A DNA stretch of 64,000 nt from Planctomycetaceae bacterium (GTDB lineage Bacteria; Planctomycetota; Planctomycetia; Pirellulales; Lacipirellulaceae): the NCBI GenBank assembly GCA_003233055.1, contig QIKP01000054.1, positions 1 to 64,000 on the forward strand. Direction: 5' to 3'. Below are positions 28,437-36,897 of this stretch, piece by piece (the first letter of the stretch is position 1; each line of letters opens with the position of its first letter). Position numbers and translations under genes: made by a program. The notes under the pieces were generated by a model, which made no database searches, was not told the origin of the DNA, and saw nothing but the letters and a program-made list of their open reading frames with translations.

Positions 28437-29258
28437 AGGGAGGGGTAGAGGATCGAGGGGAATCAGAGCGAGTCTCCCTCCAAGGGATTTCGCTCGACTT
28501 ACAACATTAGAGCTAAGGGAATGCGTTCAGCGAGTCAGAGACTTCCCCGCCCATTTTCCCAGGGTAACGATGGAACCGCAACCCTGGGTTGTGGGAGGTC
28601 ACCGCTTCGCGGCAAGACGACCGACCACTCACTGATGCTCATGGTTCCGGGTGGCAGTAGGCCCGCGATGGTGTGAAGCCGCGTAAGATAGGATGGCATG
28701 GGAACGCCGCCGGCCCGCCAAGGGATCCGTCGATCGTGCCTTCGTGCCTTGCGTCGCACTGGGCCTTGCGGAAGAGCAGCAGCAGGATCGAATCGTCGCC
28801 CCTTTCCGCGAGCGAGGCCCCGATGGGGAGAGAACCTCTCGTATTGCCACCCAAGGTAGCTATCCGTATAAAGGAAGTATGAAAAAGTGGTTCCTGGGAT
28901 AGAAGGCTATCGGTTGGGCGACCCCTTCACCGGGCGGAATAAGGTTCCCGCGATCCATTGCCAATAAGCCCCTCATTTAAGGGGGGGTAAGCGTCGTGGT
29001 TGTAAGCTCCCTGAGGGGCTTGCAGCGGGGATTCGCATTGACGAAAAAGGCGAATCCGCTAACCATTTGGAAGATCGTGGATGCCGTCGAGCCATGCCAA
29101 CGCCTCCACAAACGGCGGAGCGAGGCGCGGTCACGCTGCCCTGACAAGAAACAGAGGATGTTTCCGGTCGAAAGTTACCTTGCTTCGAGAGAACCATAAG
29201 AACCATCGACGCCGGGTAAGATAGATAATAGTCGAAGTAAGGACGAGAAGGAGCCGAG
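28437..29258. other. 822-base gap with no supported gene
   Basis: Open frames of 60-190 codons exist on both strands, but none resembles a known protein and their amino-acid make-up (Arg/Ser/Pro-rich) looks like chance. A hairpin-like CCCAGGGT...ACCCTGGG lies at about 28557-28588, and a GCCCCTCATTTAAGGGGGGG segment at about 28967-28987 could form a weak hairpin. It does not match RNase P RNA, tmRNA or SRP RNA by eye. Confidence 0.45.
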
Positions 29259-30719
29259 ATGAACCAAAACTCAGAGCCGATCATCATTCAAGGAGGCATG
29301 GGAGCCGCGGTCTCCGCGTGGCCCCTGGCCAAGGCGGTATCGCTGACGGGCCAGTTGGGGGTTGTCTCCGGCACGGCGCTCGACGCGGTCTTGGTGCGTC
29401 GGCTTCAATTGGGCGATGCGGGTGGCCACCTTCGCCGGGCGATCGCCGAATTTCCCTTGCCTGGAATTACGGAGCGAATTCTTGATCGCTTCTTCATACC
29501 GGGAGGCAAATCCCCTGACGCCAAGTTCGCGTCTCTCCAGATGCTCCGCGAAGCCCCTTCTCATGCGCAGAAGGCGATCATCGTGCTGGCGAATTTTGTC
29601 GAGGTCTTTCTCGCCAAGGAAAATCACCAAGGGATTGTCGGGATTAACTACCTGGAAAAGATTCAGCTACCGACGCTCCCCTCGATCTTCGGTGCGTTGC
29701 TAGCCGGAGTCGACTACATCTTGATGGGGGCCGGTATCCCGACGACGATTCCAGGGGCGATCGACCGCCTGTGCGAAGGAAAATCAGCGGAGCTACAACT
29801 GCGGGTGGAAGGAGCGGGCCGCGACGAACGATTCCACACCCATTTCGATCCAGGTGAATTCACCAAGGAACGCTCGCCTTGGCTGCGTCGCCCCAAGTTC
29901 CTGCCGATCGTCGCATCAGCCACGCTCGCGACCATGCTCGCGCGCAAGTCGAATGGGGCGGTGAATGGCTTTATCGTCGAAGGGCCGACGGCCGGCGGAC
30001 ACAATGCCCCCCCTCGTGGAAAAACGCAGCTCGATGCCGATGGCCAGCCGATCTATGGGCCGCGCGACGCCGTCGATCAACAGGCGATGCTACGACTGAA
30101 GCTCCCCTTCTGGCACGCGGGGTCCTATGGCGCACCCGAGCAGGTCGTCGGTGCTTTGGAGGGAGGCGCAGCCGGCGTCCAAGTCGGGACCGCATTTGCC
30201 TTCTGTGAGGAGTCGGGCCTGCGTCAGGACATCCGTCAAGAAGTGATTCAGATGAGCAAGAAGGGAGAGCTCGATGTTCGAACCGACCCTCTCGCTTCGC
30301 CGACCGGATTTCCTTTCAAAGTACTTTCTCTCTTTAGTAGCTTGTCCGAGTCGGTGAATTATCAACTCCGCAAGCGGCGATGCGACCTGGGATACCTTCG
30401 CCAAGCCTTCAAGCGAGAAGATGGGACGCTCGGCTGGCGATGCCCCTCCGAGCCGGTCCACAACTACCTCAAAAGAGGTGGCAACGAAGAGGAAACGGTC
30501 GGCCGGAAGTGCGTCTGCAATGGCCTCATGGCCAATGTCGGGCTCGGGCAAATCCAATCGAATGGCGACGACGAACTGCCGCTGGTGACTTGTGGCGACG
30601 ATGTCAAAAACATCGCCCGGTTTCTAAAGACTTCCGAAGCGACGAATTACTCCGCCCGAGACGTCGTGGAGTACCTCCTGTCGCTGGTCAATACGAAGCC
30701 GTTGGTGGCACCTTATTGA
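29259..30719 (+). CDS. Nitronate monooxygenase-family FMN enzyme
   Basis: A 486-residue TIM-barrel flavoprotein of the NMO/2-nitropropane dioxygenase family. It begins PIIIQGGMGAAVSAWPLAKA, the usual FMN-barrel start. VNGFIVEGPTAGGHNAPPRG carries the GGH catalytic-site motif, and GGAAGVQVGTAFAFCEESG is the phosphate-binding loop. It is longer than typical NMO (about 330-370). The extra C-terminal about 110 residues contain five cysteines (CDLGYL, RKCVCNGLM, VTCGDD) and may hold a metal or extra domain. Likely substrates are alkyl nitronates or a related toxin, but enoyl-reductase-like relatives exist, so the reaction is uncertain. GAAGGAG sits about eight bases before the ATG. Confidence 0.8.
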   Translation: MNQNSEPIIIQGGMGAAVSAWPLAKAVSLTGQLGVVSGTALDAVLVRRLQLGDAGGHLRRAIAEFPLPGITERILDRFFIPGGKSPDAKFASLQMLREAPSHAQKAIIVLANFVEVFLAKENHQGIVGINYLEKIQLPTLPSIFGALLAGVDYILMGAGIPTTIPGAIDRLCEGKSAELQLRVEGAGRDERFHTHFDPGEFTKERSPWLRRPKFLPIVASATLATMLARKSNGAVNGFIVEGPTAGGHNAPPRGKTQLDADGQPIYGPRDAVDQQAMLRLKLPFWHAGSYGAPEQVVGALEGGAAGVQVGTAFAFCEESGLRQDIRQEVIQMSKKGELDVRTDPLASPTGFPFKVLSLFSSLSESVNYQLRKRRCDLGYLRQAFKREDGTLGWRCPSEPVHNYLKRGGNEEETVGRKCVCNGLMANVGLGQIQSNGDDELPLVTCGDDVKNIARFLKTSEATNYSARDVVEYLLSLVNTKPLVAPY

Positions 30720-30819
30720 GGAAGCATTCGGAAACGCAAGACGTTTCTGATTGAGCCGCTCCTCTGGATACCAGCGTTGCTTCTGAGTCGTGAAGCGTTC
30801 TTCCGTGAGCCCTTGGAGC

Positions 30820-31344
30820 ATGAAACGGATCCACATCATCGGCGGGAAGAACCACGGCAAGACGACCCTCGTTACTGAACTGGTCGAGGAACTTACCGCA
30901 CAAGGCTTCCGCATTGGCACGATCAAGCATACGCATCACGCGCATGAGCTCGATACGCCTGGTAAGGATTCGCATCGCCACCGAGAAGCAGGAGCCGCGG
31001 TGGTTGGGATCCTTACCCGGTCGATGAACGCCCTCTTCTGGCCCCCTGCTCCCGAACCTTCCGATTCCGACGCACGGTACGAGGCCTTTGCGCCAATGAT
31101 GGCGGACTGTCATTGCACCCTGGTGGAAGGCGACACGAAGACCGGTGCCATAAAAATCGAGGTCTGGCGAGAAACGCTCGGAACGGAGCCACTCGCCGCC
31201 AGCGATGATTCCATCGTCGCCCTCGTGACAGACGACCAGCCACTCAACGTCGCCGCACAAGTTTGGCCTCGCGGGGGGATCGCCCAATTGGCCGAACGGA
31301 TCGTAACCCTTGCCGGCATGGGACCAGGTAGCCCGCCTCACTAG
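30820..31344 (+). CDS. mobB: Molybdopterin-guanine dinucleotide biosynthesis adaptor MobB-like GTPase
   Basis: A 174-residue P-loop protein. [20 protein letters not shown] is the Walker A motif, followed by [20 protein letters not shown], the His-rich segment typical of MobB, and [15 protein letters not shown]. MobB assists MobA in attaching GMP to molybdopterin. No mobA is adjacent. A GTG at 30790 would add ten residues; the ATG at 30820 begins at the first strand. The end overlaps the convergent ftsQ-like gene by four bases (the stops share CTAG). The C-terminal half is less conserved. Confidence 0.82.
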   Translation: MKRIHIIGGKNHGKTTLVTELVEELTAQGFRIGTIKHTHHAHELDTPGKDSHRHREAGAAVVGILTRSMNALFWPPAPEPSDSDARYEAFAPMMADCHCTLVEGDTKTGAIKIEVWRETLGTEPLAASDDSIVALVTDDQPLNVAAQVWPRGGIAQLAERIVTLAGMGPGSPPH

Positions 31345-32273
31345 CGGACGATCTGGTCGCTACTTTCCCGCTGGACCGTTCGTTTTTCGATCATCAGCCC
31401 GTCACGAACATCGATGGCTTGTGGTGTGCGAATCGAGTCGAGGGGCCCATGCTCGCCAACATAGCCCTGCAGCCTTGCCAGTTTTTGGTCAAAGGAACTT
31501 TCGCCGGGGGGCCCGAGCTCCGGCGCTGCCCCCCAGCGGATGAGCGTTCCGCTGCTCGATCGGATGTCGTAGGTGAAGTAGCGATGCGATCGTTCGACTT
31601 CAGGGTAGGACGAGGGGACGATCTCGAGCAACCGAAATTGGTCCCAGACGTCCCGAAGTCGTACGGCAATCGCTACGCCTCCGATCAAACGTTTGTCGGT
31701 CCAAGGTTCGCCCACCAGGGGTCGTCCGTCGATATTAGCAATTCGGGGCAGGTATGATTTTTCCACTTCGGTCAAATTGCCTTCGGGTAGACGAAACGCT
31801 TGGTCATCGACGGGCAAGAGTTCCGTTGCGTTTCCGGTCACCACTTGGGCAACCGCCACCGGCTCACGGTACTCCAGCTCGACCTCGATTCGTGACGGCC
31901 CGCAAAGCTCGATCCTCCGAACCGACCGCACCCATGGGTGCAAGGCAAACGCATCGATAAGACGCCGCTGAATCTTTTGCGGTTTGTCGAGAAGTGACAG
32001 CGACCGAGTGATGTCCGAGTTAAGAAGGACATCCCGCTTCACGTCGGTGCGAATCCAGGCTGGTAGCGGTCCGGGGAGTTGGATGACCTCTGCCGTGATC
32101 TGGTAGCGAGGCGACTGGCCAAGGGTGCCGCTAAGATGATTCCAAACGTAGCGTGCGCCGATGCCTGCCGCGACAAGGAGCGCCGCCGACAGCAGGAGCC
32201 GCGGACGGATTCGAAGAACCGAGGCGGCTGCCTCGCTCCGCCAGTTTGTTGCTGGGGTCTCGTTCTTTGCCAT
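31341..32273 (-). CDS. FtsQ/DivIB-like cell-division protein
   Basis: A 310-residue single-pass protein. Residues 1-23 are cytoplasmic and basic; residues about 24-44 are a membrane helix ([20 protein letters not shown]). The periplasmic part starts with a POTRA-like segment ([40 protein letters not shown]), which matches FtsQ's pattern of a helix, 'PWV', a strand and 'RIxVxExxPVA'. Then come [14 protein letters not shown] and a second beta domain ([17 protein letters not shown]). It lies 125 bases downstream of murB on the same strand, as ftsQ often does in division/wall clusters. Planctomycetes generally lack FtsZ, so its role there is an open question. Call made from pattern, not from a search. 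Confidence 0.6.
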   Translation of the reverse strand: MAKNETPATNWRSEAAASVLRIRPRLLLSAALLVAAGIGARYVWNHLSGTLGQSPRYQITAEVIQLPGPLPAWIRTDVKRDVLLNSDITRSLSLLDKPQKIQRRLIDAFALHPWVRSVRRIELCGPSRIEVELEYREPVAVAQVVTGNATELLPVDDQAFRLPEGNLTEVEKSYLPRIANIDGRPLVGEPWTDKRLIGGVAIAVRLRDVWDQFRLLEIVPSSYPEVERSHRYFTYDIRSSSGTLIRWGAAPELGPPGESSFDQKLARLQGYVGEHGPLDSIRTPQAIDVRDGLMIEKRTVQRESSDQIVR

Positions 32274-32324
32274 TCTCTCCCCTCCGTGTGAGTGTAGTCC
32301 GTTCCAAGCCTGGCGTTAGCATGA

Positions 32325-32380
32325 AGCTACCCCTCGCCAAAAACGACGGGGCGAGCCCGACGGCGAACAGGGGAAAGCGT
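32325..32380 (-). repeat. Degenerate copy of the CGACGGGGCAAGCCCGACGG element
   Basis: ACGACGGGGCGAGCCCGACG followed by GCGAACAGGGG, in the gap between murB and the ftsQ-like gene, closely matches the arm of the perfect inverted repeat at 59345-59432. Confidence 0.6.
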
Positions 32381-32398
32381 CCTTTGCGTTGGTAAGAA

Positions 32399-33277
32399 CT
32401 ACCAGATTTGGAGCTGGGTTTCCAGCTCAACGCCGAGCCGCTCGACGACGCGGCTTCGGACTTTTTCGAGAAGCTTCACGACGTCTTGAGGAGTCGCCTT
32501 TTCGTCGACGACCACAAAATTTGCGTGGCGGCTGCTGAGTTGGGCCCCGCCAACCGACGCTCCCGCCAAGCCAGCTTGCTCGATCAGCATGCTAGCACTC
32601 ATGCCTCGTGGATTTTTAAAGAGGCAAGCGGTCCGCTGGTGGGACATGGGCTGCGCCGCTTTTTTTACGATCCACTGCTTCTGCATCCGCTTGGTGAGCT
32701 GTACCGCATCTTCCTTTTCGAGCAGGAAGGTCGCATCGAGGATCGCCAGCTCGTCCAGGCTGCTTTGCCGGTAGGCGAAGACCATTTCCTCCCGAGTTCG
32801 TTCCAGCACTTCGCCGGCTCGGGTGAGGACGGTCGCCTTCTCGGTCCATTGCCCGATGTCGCCACCCTGGCTCCCTGAATTGGCATGGAGGGCCGCCCCG
32901 ACAGTGCCGGGGATGCCAACGAGCGGTTCGAGCCCGGAAAGCCCGTTTCGTACCGCCTCGTTAATCAGTTGGGCCATCGGCATCCCGCCGCCCGCCTTGA
33001 GCCGAGCCCCTTCGACCGAGGCGGTGGAAAATGGAGAGGCCTCAAGACGCACGACAACCCCTCGAACGCCTTCTTCGCGAACGAGCAAGTTAGAGCCACT
33101 TCCCAGGAGCTTCATCGGTAACTTCAGGGCATGGCATCGCCGGACCAAGGCGGTTAGTTCGTCCACCGAAGTCGGCTCGGCAAAGAACTCCGCCAGCCCC
33201 CCGAGCCGAAGCCACGTAAAGGGCGCAAGCGGCTCTTCCACTCGGAGGAAGCTCTCAAATTCGTTAGCAATCGTCAT
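32399..33277 (-). CDS. murB: UDP-N-acetylenolpyruvoylglucosamine reductase
   Basis: A 292-residue FAD enzyme reducing UDP-GlcNAc-enolpyruvate to UDP-MurNAc, the second step of peptidoglycan precursor synthesis. Seen: FTWLRLGGLAEFFAEPTSVD, the FAD loop PMKLLGSGSNLLVREEGVRG, SGLEPLVGIPGTVGAALHAN, FAYRQSSLDELAILDATFLL, and MSHQRTACLFKNPRGMSASM with the expected C-terminal ASVGGAQLSSRHANFVV. This is the type II arrangement. The ATG at 33277 has GGAG upstream; ATGs at 33304 and 33367 are possible, but the latter would overlap trmL. Its presence fits planctomycetes that make peptidoglycan. Confidence 0.93.
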   Translation of the reverse strand: MTIANEFESFLRVEEPLAPFTWLRLGGLAEFFAEPTSVDELTALVRRCHALKLPMKLLGSGSNLLVREEGVRGVVVRLEASPFSTASVEGARLKAGGGMPMAQLINEAVRNGLSGLEPLVGIPGTVGAALHANSGSQGGDIGQWTEKATVLTRAGEVLERTREEMVFAYRQSSLDELAILDATFLLEKEDAVQLTKRMQKQWIVKKAAQPMSHQRTACLFKNPRGMSASMLIEQAGLAGASVGGAQLSSRHANFVVVDEKATPQDVVKLLEKVRSRVVERLGVELETQLQIW

Positions 33278-33327
33278 CAGTAGGGGTACTCCATGTCCGT
33301 GCATCGTGATCGGTTCGCCGCCGGGCG

Positions 33328-33825
33328 TCAATCGGGTAATGCGACCCCCAGTCCGCCCCTTCTCCACTGCCCCATCGCCTCGTAGCAGGCAACGGCCACG
33401 CTATTGGAGAGATTCAAGCTGCGGACCTCGGGGCGCGCCGGGATTCGGAGCTTACGCTCTGGCTCGGAGGGCAAAATCTGCGGTGGGAGGCCTTGCGACT
33501 CGCGGCCAAAAACGAGCACGTCAGCCGGCCGAAATTCCGCGCTCCCCATGAGCCTTGTGGCAAATCGGGTAAAATACCAATGCCGCTCGATCGGGAGTGC
33601 AGCGACCAACTCTTCCCAGTCATCGACGACCTGCCAATTCAGGTATTGCCAGTAGTCGAGGCCTGCCCGGCGGAGATGGTAGTCGTCGATCTGAAACCCA
33701 AGAGGCCGCACGAGCCAGAGCTTCGCCCCCACCGCGACGCAAGTCCTCCCAATACTTCCCGTGTTGTAGGGAATCTCAGGCTGGTAGAGTACGACATGCA
33801 AAATCGGTTCGTAGAGCTCATCCAT
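33328..33825 (-). CDS. trmL: tRNA (cytidine(34)-2'-O)-methyltransferase
   Basis: A 165-residue SPOUT methyltransferase that 2'-O-methylates the wobble base of certain tRNAs. The trefoil-knot motifs are LYQPEIPYNTGSIGRTC, VLVFGRESQGLPPQIL and VRSLNLSNSVAVACYEAM, and the length matches TrmL. The frame is open further upstream to 33936, but MDELYEPILHVVLYQPEIPY is the usual start, so the ATG at 33825 is chosen. It is followed by murB after 50 bases on the same strand. Confidence 0.94.
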   Translation of the reverse strand: MDELYEPILHVVLYQPEIPYNTGSIGRTCVAVGAKLWLVRPLGFQIDDYHLRRAGLDYWQYLNWQVVDDWEELVAALPIERHWYFTRFATRLMGSAEFRPADVLVFGRESQGLPPQILPSEPERKLRIPARPEVRSLNLSNSVAVACYEAMGQWRRGGLGVALPD

Positions 33826-34069
33826 AGCGTCTGTCAGCCAATCGGTCGTTAGGGCGCGACCGCTTCGGCGGCCTCCAGGTCGGTAGCTTGCAATCCCCGA
33901 ACATTCTACAATACGCGACCCCTTCCTTGCACCCACTCGAAAGACGCGAACATGGGCGGGCCGAGCCTCACGGCAGAAAAAAAGTGCCCTTCGCTCGGCC
34001 CCTCCCTTTTGCCAGAATCAGGCAGTTTCCCTTCTACCCTTCTACTATTTTCGGCAAGAGGATTCCTGC

Positions 34070-35014
34070 GTGCTTGGCCGCCCCATCATCGACTATGCCG
34101 TCTACCTCCTTGTGCGTCTCTTCATTGCGGGCGTGCAAGCACTCCCACCCCGCGCGTGCGAGCGTATCGCCCAGCTGCTGGCGACGGTGTTTACCCACAT
34201 CCTGCCGGTGCGCAAGGAGGTCCTGCGGGAGAATCTGGCGATCGCGTTTCCGGAGCTGGATGAAAAGGGCAAGCAACGACTCGCCTGGGGGATGTGGAGG
34301 CATCTCTTTTTGATGGTCATGGAAATCGCCCAGACACCACGCAAAATCCATCGTACCAATTGGCGGCAAAGGGTCGACATCCCGCAGGTCGAGACGATCA
34401 TCCGCCACATGGCCACCGAGCGACCCGCGGTGGTGATCTCCGGGCATTTCGGCAACTTTGAGCTCGGCGGCTACTTGATCGCCCTGTTCGGCTTCCCGAC
34501 ACACACCGTCGCACGCAAGCTCGATAACGTCTACCTCGACCGTTTCATCAACGACTTTCGAGGGCGAACGGGGCAACACATGCTGCCCAAGCAGGGAAGT
34601 GGTGACCAGATTGAGCAGGTGCTCCTTGATGGCGGAACGCTCACACTGCTCGGCGATCAGGCGGCAGGTGACAACGGATGCTGGGTGCCCTTCTTCGGCA
34701 AGCCAGCCTCCACCCACAAAGCGGTCGCCCTCTTTTCGCTCAGCTTTGCAGCACCGACATTGGTCATGGGTGTCCGACGCCGGGGGGAACGCATGCTGGA
34801 TTACGAGATCGCCCTGGCGGGGATTGTCGACCCGGCTGAGGCCGATTTCCCGTACGCGGGAGCCCAGTCGATGACCGAATGGTACACCGCCTGCTTGGAA
34901 ACTCTCATCCGGCAAGGTCCCGAGCAATATTGGTGGGTTCACCGTCGTTGGAAAGGTCAGCCCTCGAAGAAAGCGCTCCGGCGGCTCCAGCGGAGTCGTC
35001 AAAAGATCGCCTAG
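34070..35014 (+). CDS. LpxL/HtrB-type lysophospholipid acyltransferase
   Basis: A 314-residue membrane-associated acyltransferase. An N-terminal hydrophobic helix (DYAVYLLVRLFIAGVQAL) precedes RKEVLRENLAIAFPEL. The catalytic H(X4)E motif is in VVISGHFGNFELGGYLIALF, followed by DRFINDFRGRTGQ and the GTLTLLGDQAAGDNGCWVPF motif. The end contains GPEQYWWVHRRWK. In Gram-negatives this family adds secondary acyl chains to lipid A; here it implies lipid A or a related lipid. The start is a GTG at 34070 with AAGAGG about eight bases upstream. The GNAT gene follows after 32 bases and may be co-transcribed. Confidence 0.9.
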   Translation: MLGRPIIDYAVYLLVRLFIAGVQALPPRACERIAQLLATVFTHILPVRKEVLRENLAIAFPELDEKGKQRLAWGMWRHLFLMVMEIAQTPRKIHRTNWRQRVDIPQVETIIRHMATERPAVVISGHFGNFELGGYLIALFGFPTHTVARKLDNVYLDRFINDFRGRTGQHMLPKQGSGDQIEQVLLDGGTLTLLGDQAAGDNGCWVPFFGKPASTHKAVALFSLSFAAPTLVMGVRRRGERMLDYEIALAGIVDPAEADFPYAGAQSMTEWYTACLETLIRQGPEQYWWVHRRWKGQPSKKALRRLQRSRQKIA

Positions 35015-35046
35015 CCGCCTTTCGACCCAGTCCCTGGGGCGATACC

Positions 35047-36111
35047 ATGAAAGCCGCTCCTATTCGACCCTACGCTAGCCAACTTCATAGGGGGCTAGAA
35101 GGGCACGGTAAGGGATGTTCCCTCGCCGCCAGAAGACCTGCCAGGAATGCCTGCGTCGTGTACTCGTTCCGTCCTTTCCGAAACACCGACCCGCCGCACA
35201 TCGCCCGAATATGGGCGAGTCAACCGGCACAGCGTGGCTTGGCCCAACCGGTGAGCACCACGGTCTCGGAACAATGCCTGTTCGCGAAGCACTACTTCGA
35301 TCCTAAGGGATTGATCATTGCCGAGCACCAAGGCAAAGTCGTTGGGTTTGTCCACGCCGGATTCGGACCCAATGAGGCGGGCGATGCGATCTCCACGGAG
35401 GTCGGCGTCACCTACATGCTGATGGTCGATGTCGACCTCTGGACCACCGACCTCGCCGACCAGCTTCTCCGCCAAGGCGAGGACTACCTACGCAGCCATG
35501 GCGCAAAAACCTTGTACGCCGGAGGAATCCATCCCTACAACGCCTTCTATCTGGGCCTCTATGGCGGAAGTGCGCTTCCGGGGCTGCTGCTGTCGGACGT
35601 TCACTTTCGTCCGCTCGTTGTAAGGAACCAGTATCGCGAGCAAGACCGCATGGTTGTCTTGCACCGCAACCTCGTTGGCTATCGGCCCCAGGTCACTCGC
35701 AACCAGCGCCGCATCGGTCGGCAAGTCGTCTTCGAGAGCATCCACGCACCGGAGACCAAAACCTGGTGGGACACGTCCGTCTACGGCGGCCTGGACCGAA
35801 TCCGTTTTTGCCTACGCGACCGCCGCGACCAAACCCTGCTTGCAGCGGTATCGTTTTGGGACCTCGAACCGCTGGCCACGAGTTGGGGCCTGCAGGCGGC
35901 CGGCATGTACGACTTCTCGGTCGACGAGTCGGTCCGGCGAAAAGGCTACGGCACCTACCTGATGGGCGAAGCGCTCAAAGAACTGCAACAACGCGGAATC
36001 TCCCTCGTCGAAGCGCAGACCCTGATGACCAATGCTCCGGCACAAGAACTCTACAAGAGCCTCGGATTTGCGCCAGTCGACCACGGTCTTATCTACCGCC
36101 GCGACGCTTAG
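35047..36111 (+). CDS. Two-domain GNAT-family acetyltransferase
   Basis: A 354-residue protein. Residues about 40-190 form a first GNAT-like fold (VYSFRPFRNTDPPHIARIWA, GLIIAEHQGKVVGFVHAGFG, TYMLMVDVDLWTTDLADQLL, with a weak acetyl-CoA loop). Residues about 235-354 form a second with a clear loop (VDESVRRKGYGTYLMGEALK, then LVEAQTLMTNAPAQELYKSL and GF). Such proteins acetylate amines or protein N-termini using acetyl-CoA. Substrate unknown. The frame continues upstream within the acyltransferase gene, so the ATG at 35047 is taken; a start near 35155 would also keep both domains. Confidence 0.8.
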   Translation: MKAAPIRPYASQLHRGLEGHGKGCSLAARRPARNACVVYSFRPFRNTDPPHIARIWASQPAQRGLAQPVSTTVSEQCLFAKHYFDPKGLIIAEHQGKVVGFVHAGFGPNEAGDAISTEVGVTYMLMVDVDLWTTDLADQLLRQGEDYLRSHGAKTLYAGGIHPYNAFYLGLYGGSALPGLLLSDVHFRPLVVRNQYREQDRMVVLHRNLVGYRPQVTRNQRRIGRQVVFESIHAPETKTWWDTSVYGGLDRIRFCLRDRRDQTLLAAVSFWDLEPLATSWGLQAAGMYDFSVDESVRRKGYGTYLMGEALKELQQRGISLVEAQTLMTNAPAQELYKSLGFAPVDHGLIYRRDA

Positions 36112-36222
36112 AGCGGACAGATTCGATAGATGCGTAGATGCACGAGCCCGCGGGACCGCAGACTCAGCGCACACTTACCGTGGCCCTTCGGCGGCCTGAA
36201 AGCATGACCGTTGCCGACACCG

Positions 36223-36483
36223 CTACTTTGCTTGGCGCGGCCGATCGAATCCGATCTTCTCAAGCGCTTTGTAGACTTCATCGAGCGTCTTCTCACCAAA
36301 GTTGGAGATCGAAAGCAGGTCGTCTCGCGTGCAGTGAAGGAGGTCGTTGATCGTAAAGACCCCCTGCTCTTCCAAGCAATTGGTCGTCCGAACTGCAAGC
36401 CCCATCTCGGCAGTGCTCATCTCGAGCCGTTCCGCTAGGTCCTGGCTCTTCGCCTGCGCTCGGTTAATCGGAATGCGAGTCAT
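36223..36483 (-). CDS. Stand-alone RNA polymerase alpha C-terminal domain-like protein
   Basis: An 86-residue protein consisting of little but an alpha-CTD. Residues about 28-80 (LAVRTTNCLEEQGVFTINDL, TRDDLLSISNFGEKTLDEVY, KALEKIGF) match the alpha-CTD consensus with its 'N(F)GxK(S/T)(L)xE(V)' helix-hairpin-helix. The basic, Gln-rich N-terminal 27 residues replace the alpha N-terminal domain, so it cannot dimerise as alpha does. It could bind UP elements, activators or DNA in place of, or competing with, alpha. AAGGAAGGAAT lies nine bases before the ATG at 36483; a TTG at 36561 is the far start. It is convergent with the GNAT gene. Confidence 0.85.
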   Translation of the reverse strand: MTRIPINRAQAKSQDLAERLEMSTAEMGLAVRTTNCLEEQGVFTINDLLHCTRDDLLSISNFGEKTLDEVYKALEKIGFDRPRQAK

Positions 36484-36897
36484 TTCGTAAGATTCCTTCC
36501 TTGGGAAAAAATAAGCTGAAAGAGAGGCAACGCCACCCAACAACGCCGGCGCATCCTGCAAACCGGTACCCAGACTCTGTCATGGGGTTCGCGAAGTTTT
36601 CTCGATCCGCTATTTGAAGTTGGACCGAGTCTACCAGAAAAATCCGTTTCTGTTAACGGTTTCGATTTTTTCCGTTCACGTGCTAGCATCCGGCGCAAAC
36701 GGTTGCCTCTCTCCTCCAACTCTTCTTGGCGTACTTGGCGCCTTGGCGGTTTCTTTTATTCGGCGACTTTGAAAGCGCCCTAGGGTTCGGGACGCTATCC
36801 GCTTCCTGGTCAGACTTTTAGCCGGTAGAATAGCGATGGCCTAACCGATCGTAGGAAACGGCTGGGCGAGGTACGTTCACGGAGGCAGCGACATCGC
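36484..36897. other. 414-base divergent gap
   Basis: The gap lies between the alpha-CTD gene (minus) and the helicase gene (plus) and should hold both promoters; none is obvious. At about 36739-36784 is a copy of the CGGTTTCTTTTATTCGGCG element also found at 129-185. No gene is supported. Confidence 0.5.

Noticed and set aside
28535-28902. Several 60-75 codon frames
   Set aside because: Composition and lack of similarity suggest chance frames in a gene-free gap.
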